In this document: piece after piece, positions 23,513-31,071 of the stretch
How the letters are laid out: each line of letters begins with the position of its first letter
Position numbering within the stretch: the first letter of the stretch is position 1
DNA from: Eubacteriales bacterium
GTDB lineage: Bacteria; Bacillota; Clostridia; Lachnospirales; Lachnospiraceae
DNA length: 64,000 bases
Direction of reading: 5' to 3'
Assembly (NCBI GenBank): GCA_030524455.1
Contig: JAUNGT010000001.1
Location: 248,001-312,000, forward strand
The notes under the pieces: model-generated
Database searches by the model: none
What the model was told of the DNA's origin: nothing
The model's input: only the letters and a program-made list of their open reading frames with translations
Program-made: the position numbers and the translations under genes

Positions 23513-24850
23513 ATGTCGGACAGAGAATCCAGAAGAGCGGACCGGAGAAGGAGAAGAAGAAGGAACCAGATCATTTCCTACTGTGTGATGGCAATCGTCG
23601 CAGCGGCCGTGGCAGCCGGCTGCGTGATCGGCGTGCGCGCCGCGGCGGGGGCCGTCCGGGAAAAGCAGTCCTCCAGAGAGGCGGCGCTGCGGGAGGTGGC
23701 GGAGTCCTCGCGGGCGGCGGAATCGGCGCTGGCGGAGTCGGTTGTGGCCGCCATGTTTGAGGAGACCGGGACGGAGGAGGAAACCTCGAGCGCTTACACC
23801 AGGGAGGATGCCCTCAGCGATATGGTGGAGGATACGATCGCGGGCATGACGCTGGAGCAGAAGGTGGCCGGACTCTTTTTTGTCACGCCGGAGCAGCTCA
23901 CGGGAGTGGGCCAGGTGATCCAGGCCGGGGACGGCACGAGGGAGGCGCTGGCGAAGTATCCGGTGGGCGGGATTATTTATTTTGCGAAGAACATCCAGTC
24001 GGCGGATCAGCTTACCCAGATGCTGTCCAATACGGTTTCCTACAGTCCTTTCCCGCTGTTTCTGGGTGTGGATGAGGAGGGCGGCAAGGTGGCCCGGGTG
24101 GCGGATGCCCTGCAGCTTGACAATACCGGAGCGGCGGCGCAGCTTGGCAGTGCGGAAAAAGCGCAGTCCGCTTACGAAACGATCGGCGGATATCTGTCCT
24201 CCTACGGCTTTAACGTGGATTTTGCACCGGTGGCGGATGTGCTGACCAATCCGGATAACACGGTGATCGGGGACCGGGCGTTTTCCTCCGATGCGCAGAC
24301 GGCCTCTGAGCTGGTGGCCTCCGCAGTGCAGGGACTCCAGGGGAAGGGCGTGAGCGCCTGCCTGAAGCATTTCCCGGGACACGGCGATACGGCCGGGGAT
24401 TCCCATACCGGCGCAGCGGAGACGGACCGGACGAAGGAGGAGATGGAAAGCGCAGAGTTCCTTCCGTTCCGAGCGGGCATTGAGGCAGGCGCGGATATGG
24501 TGATGGTGGGACACATCAGTGCCCCGGCGCTGACCGGCGGGGACAATATTCCGGCCAGCCTGTCGGAGGATGTGATTACCGGCATTTTGCGCAATGAGCT
24601 CGGATATAATGGAATTGTGGTGACGGACGCGCTGGATATGGCGGCGGTGACAGACTATTATGAGGCGGATGTGGCCGCGGTGATGGCGCTCAAGGCGGGC
24701 GCGGATATGGTGATGATGCCGGAGAACTTTGAGCAGGCCTATCAGGGCGTGCTGGATGCGGTGCAGAACGGGACGGTAAGCATTGAGCGCGTCGAGGATT
24801 CCCTGCGCCGGCTTTACCGCGTAAAGCTGAGAGGCAGGCTGGAGGAATGA
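23513..24850 (+). CDS. glycoside hydrolase family 3, NagZ-like beta-N-acetylhexosaminidase
   Basis: The 445-residue protein has a very basic N-terminus (RRADRRRRRRRN) and one membrane anchor near residues 20-40, followed by an Ala/Glu-rich linker, so the enzyme sits outside the membrane. The GH3 barrel starts at MTLEQKVAGLFFV. The loop KHFPGHGDTAGDSHTG carries the His/Asp dyad used by NagZ-type enzymes, and VTDALDM holds the nucleophile Asp. A role in cleaving N-acetylglucosamine from muropeptides is expected from the family. The start 23513 follows GAAAGGAACAGTTGGGG. The gene begins 49 bp after the ncRNA terminator. Confidence 0.9.
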   Translation: MSDRESRRADRRRRRRRNQIISYCVMAIVAAAVAAGCVIGVRAAAGAVREKQSSREAALREVAESSRAAESALAESVVAAMFEETGTEEETSSAYTREDALSDMVEDTIAGMTLEQKVAGLFFVTPEQLTGVGQVIQAGDGTREALAKYPVGGIIYFAKNIQSADQLTQMLSNTVSYSPFPLFLGVDEEGGKVARVADALQLDNTGAAAQLGSAEKAQSAYETIGGYLSSYGFNVDFAPVADVLTNPDNTVIGDRAFSSDAQTASELVASAVQGLQGKGVSACLKHFPGHGDTAGDSHTGAAETDRTKEEMESAEFLPFRAGIEAGADMVMVGHISAPALTGGDNIPASLSEDVITGILRNELGYNGIVVTDALDMAAVTDYYEADVAAVMALKAGADMVMMPENFEQAYQGVLDAVQNGTVSIERVEDSLRRLYRVKLRGRLEE

Positions 24851-24879
24851 GCGTGCCGGAAAGGAAGAGGAGAACGAGG

Positions 24880-25482
24880 ATGAAGATAGCATGCCTGGAT
24901 CTGGAGGGAGTGTTGGTGCCGGAAATCTGGATTGCCTTTGCGAAGGCGAGCGGGATTCCCGAGTTGTGCAGGACGACGCGGGATGAGCCGGATTACGACA
25001 AGCTGATGGCCTGGAGGCTTTCGGTGCTGAAAGAGCATGGGCTGGGGCTTTCCCAGATTCAGCAGACCATCGCCGGGATCGATCCGCTGCCCGGTGCGAA
25101 GGAGTTTCTGGATGAGCTGCGCAGCTTTACCCAGGTGATTATTATCAGCGACACATTTACGGAGTTCGCCAGCCCGCTGATGCGGAAGCTGGGATGGCCC
25201 ACAATTTTCTGCAATTCGCTGGAGGTGGCCCCGGACGGGGAGATTACCGATTATAAGATGCGGATTGCGGATTCCAAGCTGACGACGGTGCGCGCGCTGC
25301 AGTCCGCCGGCTTTGAAACGGTGGCCTGCGGGGACAGCTATAACGATCTGGGAATGATCCAGGCCGGGAAGAAGGGCTTTTTGTTCAGGACGACAGAGAA
25401 GATCCGGGAGGAATATCCGCAGATCCCTGCCTACGAAACCTACGGGGAGCTGATGCAGGCATTTCGGGAAGCCTGCGGCTGA
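24880..25482 (+). CDS. thrH: bifunctional phosphoserine phosphatase/homoserine phosphotransferase ThrH
   Basis: This HAD-superfamily enzyme dephosphorylates phosphoserine and can pass the phosphate to homoserine, linking serine and threonine synthesis. The 200-residue protein begins MKIACLDLEGVLVPEIW, with the ThrH-specific DxE variant (Asp7, Glu9) of the HAD motif. It continues with IIISDTFTEFASPLMRKLG and ACGDSYNDLGMIQAG. ATG 24880 is chosen over 24847 because it gives the canonical start and follows a GAGGAGAACGAGG purine stretch. The window also has two homoserine dehydrogenases and glyA, so it fits a serine/homoserine network. The stop is followed by GGCTGAACGG-like bases resembling a family 1 repeat end. 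Confidence 0.92.
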   Translation: MKIACLDLEGVLVPEIWIAFAKASGIPELCRTTRDEPDYDKLMAWRLSVLKEHGLGLSQIQQTIAGIDPLPGAKEFLDELRSFTQVIIISDTFTEFASPLMRKLGWPTIFCNSLEVAPDGEITDYKMRIADSKLTTVRALQSAGFETVACGDSYNDLGMIQAGKKGFLFRTTEKIREEYPQIPAYETYGELMQAFREACG

Positions 25483-25530
25483 ACGGTTACAATATGAATG
25501 TGAAAAATCTGTTAAATCGGCGCGGGATAG

Positions 25531-25559
25531 TTGACATCACCGAAGATGAATGTTATATT
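25531..25559 (+). promoter_or_regulatory. promoter of the dnaJ-like gene
   Basis: TTGACA (25531-25536) and TATATT (25554-25559) are 17 bp apart, about 115 bp before the start codon, leaving a structured leader. Confidence 0.75.
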
Positions 25560-25606
25560 ACAAATAGAACAAAGATATAACAGGAGCCGGAGAAAAGCCG
25601 GTGTGT

Positions 25607-25640
25607 GTATCCCCGGAGTTTATCCGGGGATACTTTCTTT
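25607..25640 (+). terminator. leader hairpin/attenuator before the dnaJ-like gene
   Basis: GTATCCCCGGA (25607-25617) pairs perfectly with TCCGGGGATAC (25623-25633), followed by TTTCTTT. It lies between the promoter and the gene, so it could act as a transcription attenuator. A short upstream CCGG/CCGG pair (about 25588-25600) might be an alternative partner. Confidence 0.6.
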
Positions 25641-25676
25641 ATACCATAGGAAATTTCATAGGATAGGGTGATGAAT

Positions 25677-26717
25677 ATGACTGCAAAGAGAGATTATTAT
25701 GAGGTTTTGGGCGTTTCCAGAGACGCCGGCGCAGAGGCGATCAAGAAGGCTTACCGGAAGCTGGCAAAGAAATACCATCCGGATTCCAACAAGGGGGATC
25801 CGCAGGCGGAGCAGCATTTTAAAGAGGTGACGGAGGCGTATTCCGTTTTGAGCGATCCGGAGAAGAAAAAGCTGTACGATCAGTACGGTCATGCGGCCTT
25901 TGAGGGCGGCGCAGGCGGAGGCGAGGCCGGCGGCTATGACGCGGGCGCCGGGACAGGCGCAAACGGCGGTTTCCGCTCCTGGCATTTTGAGGGCGGAGAG
26001 GGGGACGATTTGTTCGGCGATCTGTTCGGCAGGATGTTCCATGGAGCAAAGGGCGCAGGAAGGCGTTCCGGCGCTTCGGCGAGCGGTTTTGGTCAGGGCG
26101 GTTTCGGCCAGGGCAGCTTTGGTCAGGGAGGCTTTGATTTTGGAGGCGGCTTTGGCGCGAAAGGCAGCGATCTGCAGGCGGAGGTTTCCGTCAGCTTTGA
26201 TGAGGCGGCCTTTGGCTGTGAGAAACGCATCAGCCTGCGGGATGCGGCCGGTAAGGTTACATCCGTACAGGTCCGCATTCCTGCCGGAATTGAGACGGGC
26301 AAGACGATCCGTCTGCGGGGCAAGGGAATGCCCGGCACAAACGGCACTGAGGCCGGAGATCTTCTGCTGCGGGTGACCGTGGGCGAAAAGCCCGGCTTTG
26401 AGCGGAAGGGAATGGATGTCTATTCCACCGTCTTTGTACCCTTTACGACGGCGGTGTTTGGCGGCGAGGTGCAGGTGCCCACGCTAAACGGCAGGGTGAT
26501 CTGTAAGATTAAGCCCGGCACACAGTCGGGAAGCAAGATCCGTCTGCGGGGCAAGGGAATTGTGTCGATGAAGAATTCCGGCGTACATGGAGATCAGTAT
26601 GTGAGCGTACAGGTTCAGGTGCCCACGGATCTTAGCGAGGAGGCAAAGGAAAAGCTCCGGGAGTTTGAGAAGGCCTGCGCGGTGGGCAAAAGCGGCCGCA
26701 GCGGCAGCGCGGCTTAA
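25677..26717 (+). CDS. DnaJ-like co-chaperone without zinc finger (CbpA type)
   Basis: This cytosolic co-chaperone would deliver clients to DnaK and stimulate its ATPase. The J domain has HPD at residues 34-36 ([10 protein letters not shown]). A long Gly/Phe/Gln-rich linker ([15 protein letters not shown]) and the two C-terminal beta domains ([39 protein letters not shown]) follow. The CxxCxGxG zinc-binding repeats of DnaJ proper are absent, hence a class B member. The best-spaced start is ATG 25677 after GGATAGGG; ATG 25671 and GTG 25668 are in frame. It has its own promoter and attenuator-like leader. Its neighbour downstream is a lipase-like gene 42 bases away. Confidence 0.9.
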   Translation: MTAKRDYYEVLGVSRDAGAEAIKKAYRKLAKKYHPDSNKGDPQAEQHFKEVTEAYSVLSDPEKKKLYDQYGHAAFEGGAGGGEAGGYDAGAGTGANGGFRSWHFEGGEGDDLFGDLFGRMFHGAKGAGRRSGASASGFGQGGFGQGSFGQGGFDFGGGFGAKGSDLQAEVSVSFDEAAFGCEKRISLRDAAGKVTSVQVRIPAGIETGKTIRLRGKGMPGTNGTEAGDLLLRVTVGEKPGFERKGMDVYSTVFVPFTTAVFGGEVQVPTLNGRVICKIKPGTQSGSKIRLRGKGIVSMKNSGVHGDQYVSVQVQVPTDLSEEAKEKLREFEKACAVGKSGRSGSAA

Positions 26718-26759
26718 CGACGGCAGCTCGGCTTAACGGCGGCCAAAAGAAAGAGGTAT

Positions 26760-27893
26760 ATGGGAAATATTATCGATTATTTAAAGCAGTATGGGGACAA
26801 AAGCTTTGCAGAGCGTCCGCTTTGCAGGGCGGACCTTCTGCTTTTTGCACAGCTTTCCTATTTTAAATTTGACGGGCTCGTGCCGGTGCTTGCGAAAAAA
26901 AGCGATGGCGTGAGCCTGCGCTGGATTGACGAGCGGATGGATCCGAAGCTCGTGTTTGCGGACAAATGGTATGCAGCTCATAATCGGGAGCTGTGGGGGC
27001 TTTTGATGGTGTCGCGGCGTTATGAGCGGCTGCTCTGCAATTTTTACCGGGCAAGGATGGAGGAGGAGAACGAGCTGCAGTTTGGGGCAATCACTTTTTT
27101 GCCGGAAACGGGGGAACCTGTGGTGGCGTTTCGCGGGACGGATGATTCCCTGGTGGGCTGGAAGGAGGATTTCAACATGGCGTTTTTGAAGCCTCTGCCG
27201 GCCCAGCGAATGAGCGCGGTTTATGTCAATCAGGTGGCCTGCCGGTTTGAAGGGCCCTTTTTTATCTGCGGACACTCCAAGGGCGGCAATCTTGCAGTCT
27301 ATGCGGCGGCCAGCGCGGAGGAGGGAGTGCAGAAACGGATTCGGGAGGTCTACAGCTTTGACGGCCCGGGTTTTTTGCCGGGAACGCTTCCGGAGGAGGG
27401 CTATGAGCGCATCGACAGCCGGGTGCGGCGTATTCTGCCCGAGGGCTCGCTGGTGGGAATGCTTCTGGAGAGCGGGCGGGAATCGTACGAGGTGGTAAAA
27501 AGCACGGGACAGGGAATCTGGCAGCACGATCCCTACACCTGGCAGATCGGGGACGGCGAGCTGGTCTGCGCGCCGGATGTGGAGGAACGTCAAAAGAAGG
27601 TCAATCAGGTGTTAAACCGCTGGATTTTGACGCTTTCGGAGGAAAAAAGGGAGCTGTTTGTCAACACGATCTATGAGCTTATCGGGGAGACGGGAGTTTC
27701 CACCCTGCCGGAGCTTGTGGAGAGCTGGCCGAAAAATCTGCGGCTCTGCCTGCGCGCACTTGGCAGAAAGGATGCAGAGACGAGGCGGCAGTTTGGACAG
27801 ATCCTGAGAGCGCTGGCGGAGGCTTACGGCAGCACCCAGCAGAGGGAGCAGCGGGAGGAGGGACATGAAGGGGAAAATCGTCTTTCACATTGA
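26760..27893 (+). CDS. Mbeg1-like alpha/beta-hydrolase (DUF2974)
   Basis: The 377-residue protein carries the Mbeg1-like lipase signatures VVAFRGTDDSLVGWKEDFNM and FICGHSKGGNLAVYA, with the nucleophile Ser173 in GHSKGG. The N-terminus has no signal peptide, so it is cytoplasmic. The substrate of this family is not established. Serine esterase or lipase activity is inferred from the motif. Its 3' end overlaps the polymerase IV gene by 29 bases, so they are co-transcribed. Confidence 0.82.
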   Translation: MGNIIDYLKQYGDKSFAERPLCRADLLLFAQLSYFKFDGLVPVLAKKSDGVSLRWIDERMDPKLVFADKWYAAHNRELWGLLMVSRRYERLLCNFYRARMEEENELQFGAITFLPETGEPVVAFRGTDDSLVGWKEDFNMAFLKPLPAQRMSAVYVNQVACRFEGPFFICGHSKGGNLAVYAAASAEEGVQKRIREVYSFDGPGFLPGTLPEEGYERIDSRVRRILPEGSLVGMLLESGRESYEVVKSTGQGIWQHDPYTWQIGDGELVCAPDVEERQKKVNQVLNRWILTLSEEKRELFVNTIYELIGETGVSTLPELVESWPKNLRLCLRALGRKDAETRRQFGQILRALAEAYGSTQQREQREEGHEGENRLSH

Positions 27894-29115
27894 TGTAAAC
27901 AGCGCTTTTTTGAGCTGGAGCGCCATCGAGAGGCTGCGTACCGGGCTGGATACGGTGGATTTGCGCACGGTGCCGTCCGCGGTGGGCGGCGACGAGGAAT
28001 CCCGGCACGGTATCGTGCTGGCCAAAAGCACGCCGGCCAAAAAATACGGTGTGGTGACGGGGGAGCCGCTGGCGGTCGCCCGCCGCAAATGTCCCGTGCT
28101 GCGGGTGGTCAGACCGGACTTTGCGGCGTATGTGGAGCAGTCCAATCGTCTGCGGGCGCTGCTTGCCCGCTATACCGACCGGGTGATTCCTTACAGCATC
28201 GATGAGGCCTGGGCAGAGTTTGAGGGCTTTGACGGGCTTTACGGGGAGCCGGAGAGCTTTGCAAACCGCCTGCGGGAGGAGATCAGGGAAACCCTGGGCT
28301 TTACGGTAAACGTCGGCGTCTCCACCAATCGTCTGCTGGCCAAGATGGCCGGGGATTTTAAAAAGCCGGATCTGGTGCACACGCTTTTTCCGGAGGAGAT
28401 TCCCAAAAAGCTCTGGCCTTTGCCGGTGGAAAACCTGCTGTTTGCCGGAAAGGCTGCGGCAAAGCGCCTGAGGACGCTGGGCATTTATACCATCGGAGAT
28501 CTGGCGGCGGCGGATCCGGCCATGCTGGCCGCTCATATGAAAAAGCACGGGACAGCGCTGTACGAGTATGCCTGGGGGCGGGAGAGCGCCGGAATGTTCG
28601 ATATGGAGACGGAGAACAAGGGCTGCGGAAACAGCGTGACGACGCCGGAGGATGTGACGGACAGAGCCTGTGCGGAGCAGATCCTTTTGTCGCTGTGCGA
28701 GACGGTGGGGATCCGGCTGAGGGCGGATAACCGGAAAGCAGGCGGCGTGTCAGTGTCCATGCGCACCAGCAGCTTTGAAAACAGCAGCCGGCAGATGCAG
28801 CTGGATTCCACCACGGACGTGACGGAGGAGATCTATCGGGCGGCCTGTGAGCTTTTGGGACGTATGTGGGACGGGCGCAGGCCGCTGCGCCTTCTGAATG
28901 TGACGGCCACCCGGCTGACGGACGGGGAATATCGCCAGTACAGCCTGTTTGACCGGGTCGATTACGAGAAGCTGGAGCGGGCAAACCAGGCCATCGACAG
29001 CATCCGGGCCCGTTTCGGCGAGAACGCGGTGATGCGGGCCAGCTTTTTAAAGAGCGGCGTTCCGCCCACCAGCGGGGGACTGAATAAAGAAAAGCGAAAG
29101 GAAAAGGCGAGGTAG
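27865..29115 (+). CDS. dinB: Y-family DNA polymerase IV
   Basis: This is an error-prone translesion polymerase. The 416-residue protein has the metal-binding motif FHIDVNSAFLSWSA (Asp10) and the second catalytic motif YSIDEAWAEF (Asp113, Glu114). KYGVVTGEP, TVNVGVSTNRLLAKMAGDF (helix-hairpin-helix follows) and a little-finger domain complete the chain. The C-terminus is basic (LNKEKRKEKAR), and no obvious beta-clamp motif is evident by eye. GGGAGGA precedes ATG 27865 within the upstream lipase-like gene. A bidirectional terminator lies 76 bases after the stop. Confidence 0.93.
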   Translation: MKGKIVFHIDVNSAFLSWSAIERLRTGLDTVDLRTVPSAVGGDEESRHGIVLAKSTPAKKYGVVTGEPLAVARRKCPVLRVVRPDFAAYVEQSNRLRALLARYTDRVIPYSIDEAWAEFEGFDGLYGEPESFANRLREEIRETLGFTVNVGVSTNRLLAKMAGDFKKPDLVHTLFPEEIPKKLWPLPVENLLFAGKAAAKRLRTLGIYTIGDLAAADPAMLAAHMKKHGTALYEYAWGRESAGMFDMETENKGCGNSVTTPEDVTDRACAEQILLSLCETVGIRLRADNRKAGGVSVSMRTSSFENSSRQMQLDSTTDVTEEIYRAACELLGRMWDGRRPLRLLNVTATRLTDGEYRQYSLFDRVDYEKLERANQAIDSIRARFGENAVMRASFLKSGVPPTSGGLNKEKRKEKAR

Positions 29116-29135
29116 GCTTTTGACTGAACGGTTAT

Positions 29136-29187
29136 CTGCAAATGGCTGCCTGTGCAAGCACGGCAGCCGCTTGCAGGGTGTATCACG
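29136..29187 (-). repeat. family 2 palindromic repeat, half copy
   Basis: This is a nearly perfect hairpin (CTGCAAATGGCTGCCTGTGC with GCACGGCAGCCGCTTGCAG) ending in GGGTGTATCAC. It is the reverse complement of 30,080-30,135 almost base for base. It lies just after the polymerase IV gene. Confidence 0.75.
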
Positions 29188-29191
29188 CAAA

Positions 29192-29222
29192 AAAAGATCA
29201 CTGCCGGAAGCAGTGATCTTTT
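29192..29222. terminator. bidirectional terminator between dinB and tRNA-Leu
   Basis: AAAAGATCACTGC (29192-29204) pairs with GCAGTGATCTTTT (29210-29222) around a CGGAA loop. A-run and T-run on either side let it serve both the plus-strand polymerase gene and the minus-strand tRNA. Confidence 0.85.
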
Positions 29223-29228
29223 CTATCG

Positions 29229-29312
29229 TGCAGGAAAAGAGACTTGAACTCTCATGACATTGCTGTCATACGGACCTGAACCGTACGCGTCTGCCAATTC
29301 CGCCATTCCTGC
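29229..29312 (-). tRNA. tRNA-Leu (anticodon CAG), minus-strand copy
   Basis: On the minus strand the 84-base sequence starts GCAGGAATGGCGGAATTGGC and ends TTCCTGC plus discriminator A. The acceptor stem is GCAGGAA/TTCCTGC, the anticodon loop is TTCAGGT (anticodon CAG), the long variable arm is typical of leucine tRNA and the T-loop is GTTCAAG. No CCA is encoded. It is identical to the plus-strand copy at 29955. Confidence 0.95.
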
Positions 29313-29347
29313 AGCTTATATCCGGCGTTGCGCCGCCGACAAAAGAT

Positions 29348-29376
29348 ATATTAGCACAGCATTCGGGAAAATGCAA
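29348..29376 (-). promoter_or_regulatory. promoter of the minus-strand tRNA-Leu
   Basis: On the minus strand TTGCAT (29371-29376) and TAATAT (29348-29353) are 17 bp apart, 36 bp before the tRNA. A GTCGGCGGCG leader motif shared with the plus-strand copy follows. Confidence 0.7.
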
Positions 29377-29421
29377 GCATTTTTTTGAAAAATTTTCGGG
29401 TGAAAAAAACAAAATTTTCAG

Positions 29422-29450
29422 TTGACATTTGGAGGGTGGGGTGATAATAT
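29422..29450 (+). promoter_or_regulatory. promoter of tRNA-Leu(UAA)
   Basis: TTGACA (29422-29427) and TAATAT (29445-29450) are 17 bp apart, 22 bp before the mature tRNA start. Confidence 0.75.
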
Positions 29451-29471
29451 ATTTCATGCAGTCAAGTGCGT

Positions 29472-29555
29472 GCGGAAATGTCGGAACTGGCAGACGAGCA
29501 AGACTAAGGATCTTGTGACAGCAATGTCGTGTGGGTTCAAGTCCCATTTTCCGCA
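29472..29555 (+). tRNA. tRNA-Leu (anticodon UAA)
   Basis: The 84-base gene runs from GCGGAAATGTCGGAACTGGC to TTTCCGC plus discriminator A. The acceptor stem is GCGGAAA/TTTCCGC. The AAGA/TCTT anticodon stem encloses CTAAGGA, anticodon TAA, and a class II variable arm is present. CCA is not encoded. Confidence 0.95.
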
Positions 29556-29567
29556 TCGGATCATGCG

Positions 29568-29615
29568 AAAACCAAAAGCGGCGGTATCGGGAAAGATACC
29601 GCCGCTTTTGGTTTT
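29568..29615 (+). terminator. strong terminator after tRNA-Leu(UAA)
   Basis: A perfect 21 bp stem (AAAACCAAAAGCGGCGGTAT and C, with its complement) surrounds a GGGAAA loop and ends in GGTTTT. Confidence 0.85.
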
Positions 29616-29622
29616 GAAAGTT

Positions 29623-29823
29623 ACAGTTCAGCCCGCGCCATTCGCGCAGACGAACTTGTTCGTCTTGCGCGCATGACGCGCTTTCCGCCGCTACGCGGCT
29701 CCCTGTGGAATAAGGCGGAACGCCGTTTCCTGCTCATCATCGGGCGCTCCCTCAGCCAGGAGCAACCGGCCAAAATTCGTGCGAGCACGATTTTGGCCGT
29801 TCACTCCTGGCTGGCTGAACTGT
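29623..29823 (+). repeat. family 1 dispersed repeat, copy C (201 bp, with insertions)
   Basis: It runs from ACAGTTCAGCC to GGCTGAACTGT. The left half has an extra hairpin (GACGAACTTGTTCGTC) and a GGAATAAGGCGGAACGCCG segment that is also present in copy E. The right arm pairs AGCCAGGAG with CTCCTGGCT and CCGGCCAAAAT with ATTTTGGCCG around the conserved CGTGC/GCACG core. The paired bases differ from those in copies B and F yet stay complementary. It lies between two tRNA units. Confidence 0.8.
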
Positions 29824-29864
29824 TACTTTTGAAAAAAGATCTGAGAAAAATGTAAAAAAAGTGC

Positions 29865-29893
29865 TTGCAATTTCTGAACCGTTGTGTTAGTAT
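29865..29893 (+). promoter_or_regulatory. promoter of the plus-strand tRNA-Leu(CAG)
   Basis: TTGCAA (29865-29870) and TAGTAT (29888-29893) are 17 bp apart. The downstream GTCGGCGGCG motif is shared with the leader of the minus-strand copy, so the promoter was probably duplicated with the gene. Confidence 0.65.
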
Positions 29894-29954
29894 AACATTC
29901 GTCGGCGGCGAACAGAGCCAACAGCGAGGATTTGGGAGCGGCAGACATGAGGAT

Positions 29955-30038
29955 GCAGGAATGGCGGAATTGGCAGACGCGTACGGTTCAGGTCCGTATG
30001 ACAGCAATGTCATGAGAGTTCAAGTCTCTTTTCCTGCA
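29955..30038 (+). tRNA. tRNA-Leu (anticodon CAG), plus-strand copy
   Basis: It is identical over 84 bases to the minus-strand copy at 29229-29312: acceptor GCAGGAA/TTCCTGC, anticodon loop TTCAGGT, long variable arm, discriminator A and no CCA. The two copies face away from each other with tRNA-Leu(UAA) between them. Confidence 0.95.
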
Positions 30039-30047
30039 CGATGAGAA

Positions 30048-30076
30048 GGGCGCTTCAATTGCGAAGCGCCTTTTTT
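30048..30076 (+). terminator. terminator after tRNA-Leu(CAG)
   Basis: GGCGCTTC pairs with GAAGCGCC around AATTGC, followed by six T. Confidence 0.9.
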
Positions 30077-30080
30077 CTGT

Positions 30081-30178
30081 GTGATACGCCCTGCAAGCGG
30101 CTGCCGTGCTTGCACAGGCAGCCATTTGCAGGGCGACGGACAGCGAACAGCTTTGCTGTGAGCTGGCCGCGGTATCGC
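30081..30178 (+). repeat. family 2 palindromic repeat, full copy (98 bp)
   Basis: The ends GTGATACGCC and GCGGTATCGC are inverted repeats. Inside are a long hairpin (CTGCAAGCGGCTGCCGTGC with GCACAGGCAGCCATTTGCAG) and a smaller one (ACAGC/GCTGT around GAACAGCTTT). Partial copies are at 22769 (lacking the long hairpin) and 29136 (long hairpin only, inverted). Confidence 0.7.
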
Positions 30179-30244
30179 GTCGGATAGGGGAAGAAGATCT
30201 TTCCCTATCCGATTGATTATCAGGGCGGAAAGGAAGGATGAAAT

Positions 30245-30898
30245 ATGCTGTTATATCTGATCAGGCATGGGGAGACAAACTGGAACGTGGAGGGGAGGAT
30301 GCAGGGACAGACGGACATCCCTTTAAATGAAAACGGGATCCGGCTGGCACAGGAGACGGCCCGGGGGATGGCGGACATTCGCTTTGATCTGTGCATCACG
30401 AGCCCTTTAAAGCGGGCGAGACAGACGGCGGAGATTATCCTGGGAGACAGACGTGTTCCGATCCGGGAGGATTGGAGAATCGGGGAGCTGTCCTTCGGAG
30501 AGTGGGAGGGGTTGGGCTGCAGGGCCGGCAATTACGAGGTGCCGGTGGAGCCGGAGAGGTTTCGGCTGTTTTATACAGATCCGCTGCATTTTCAGGCGGC
30601 TCCCGGCGGGGAGAGCATCGCGCAGCTGTGTCAGAGAACGGAGCAGTTCTGGCGGGAGCTGACGGCCGATCCTGCCCTGCAGGACAAGACGGTCCTGATC
30701 GCCACACACGGCTGCGCCATGCGGGCGATCCTGCGAAATGTTTATGCGGACAAGACGGATTTCTGGCACGGCCAGGTGCCTGTCAACTGTGCCGTCAATA
30801 TCGTTGAGGTGAAGGACGGCCGGGCAAAGCTTCTGGCGGAGGACAAAATTTATTATGATCCGTCGGCGGCGGTCAACTACTTCAAGGCAACGGTTTAG
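30245..30898 (+). CDS. histidine phosphatase family protein (phosphoglycerate mutase-like)
   Basis: The 217-residue cytosolic phosphatase has the RHGE catalytic motif at residues 7-10 (LIRHGETNWNVEGRMQGQTD), SPLKRARQTAEIIL with the second Arg, and the distal catalytic His in IATHGCAMRAI. The family includes phosphatases for sugar phosphates, alpha-ribazole phosphate and others; the substrate cannot be assigned. A GGAAAGGAAGG site precedes ATG 30245. A repeat element follows 6 bases after the stop. Confidence 0.88.
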   Translation: MLLYLIRHGETNWNVEGRMQGQTDIPLNENGIRLAQETARGMADIRFDLCITSPLKRARQTAEIILGDRRVPIREDWRIGELSFGEWEGLGCRAGNYEVPVEPERFRLFYTDPLHFQAAPGGESIAQLCQRTEQFWRELTADPALQDKTVLIATHGCAMRAILRNVYADKTDFWHGQVPVNCAVNIVEVKDGRAKLLAEDKIYYDPSAAVNYFKATV

Positions 30899-30903
30899 AA
30901 GAA

Positions 30904-31060
30904 ACAGTTCAGCCAGCTGGAGTTAACAGATCAAAATCGTGCTTGCACGAATTTTGGTCTGCTGACGCCGGCTGAGGGAGCGCCCGAATATGAGCAAAGA
31001 TAGCCGCGCAGCGGCGGAAAGCGCGTTAGCGCGGCTTTGCGAATGGCGCGGGCTGAACGG
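30904..31060 (-). repeat. family 1 dispersed repeat, full copy D (157 bp, reverse orientation)
   Basis: It starts ACAGTTCAGCC and ends GGCTGAACGG. Relative to copy F it is inverted. The hairpin core reads AAAATCGTGCTTGCACGAATTTT-like, and the outer arm again has its own complementary bases. It fills almost the whole 173 bp gap between two convergent genes, where it may double as a terminator. Confidence 0.8.
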
Positions 31061-31071
31061 CTTCGCCTCGC

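Noticed and set aside
23462..24892. Minus-strand frame of about 476 codons antisense to the GH3 gene
   Set aside because: His/Arg/Leu-rich shadow of a GH3 gene with intact catalytic motifs; no independent support.
25478..25491. GGCTGAACGGTTA after thrH as another copy of the dispersed repeat
   Set aside because: Only the terminal dozen bases match; no other repeat blocks follow, so chance or a tiny remnant cannot be told apart.
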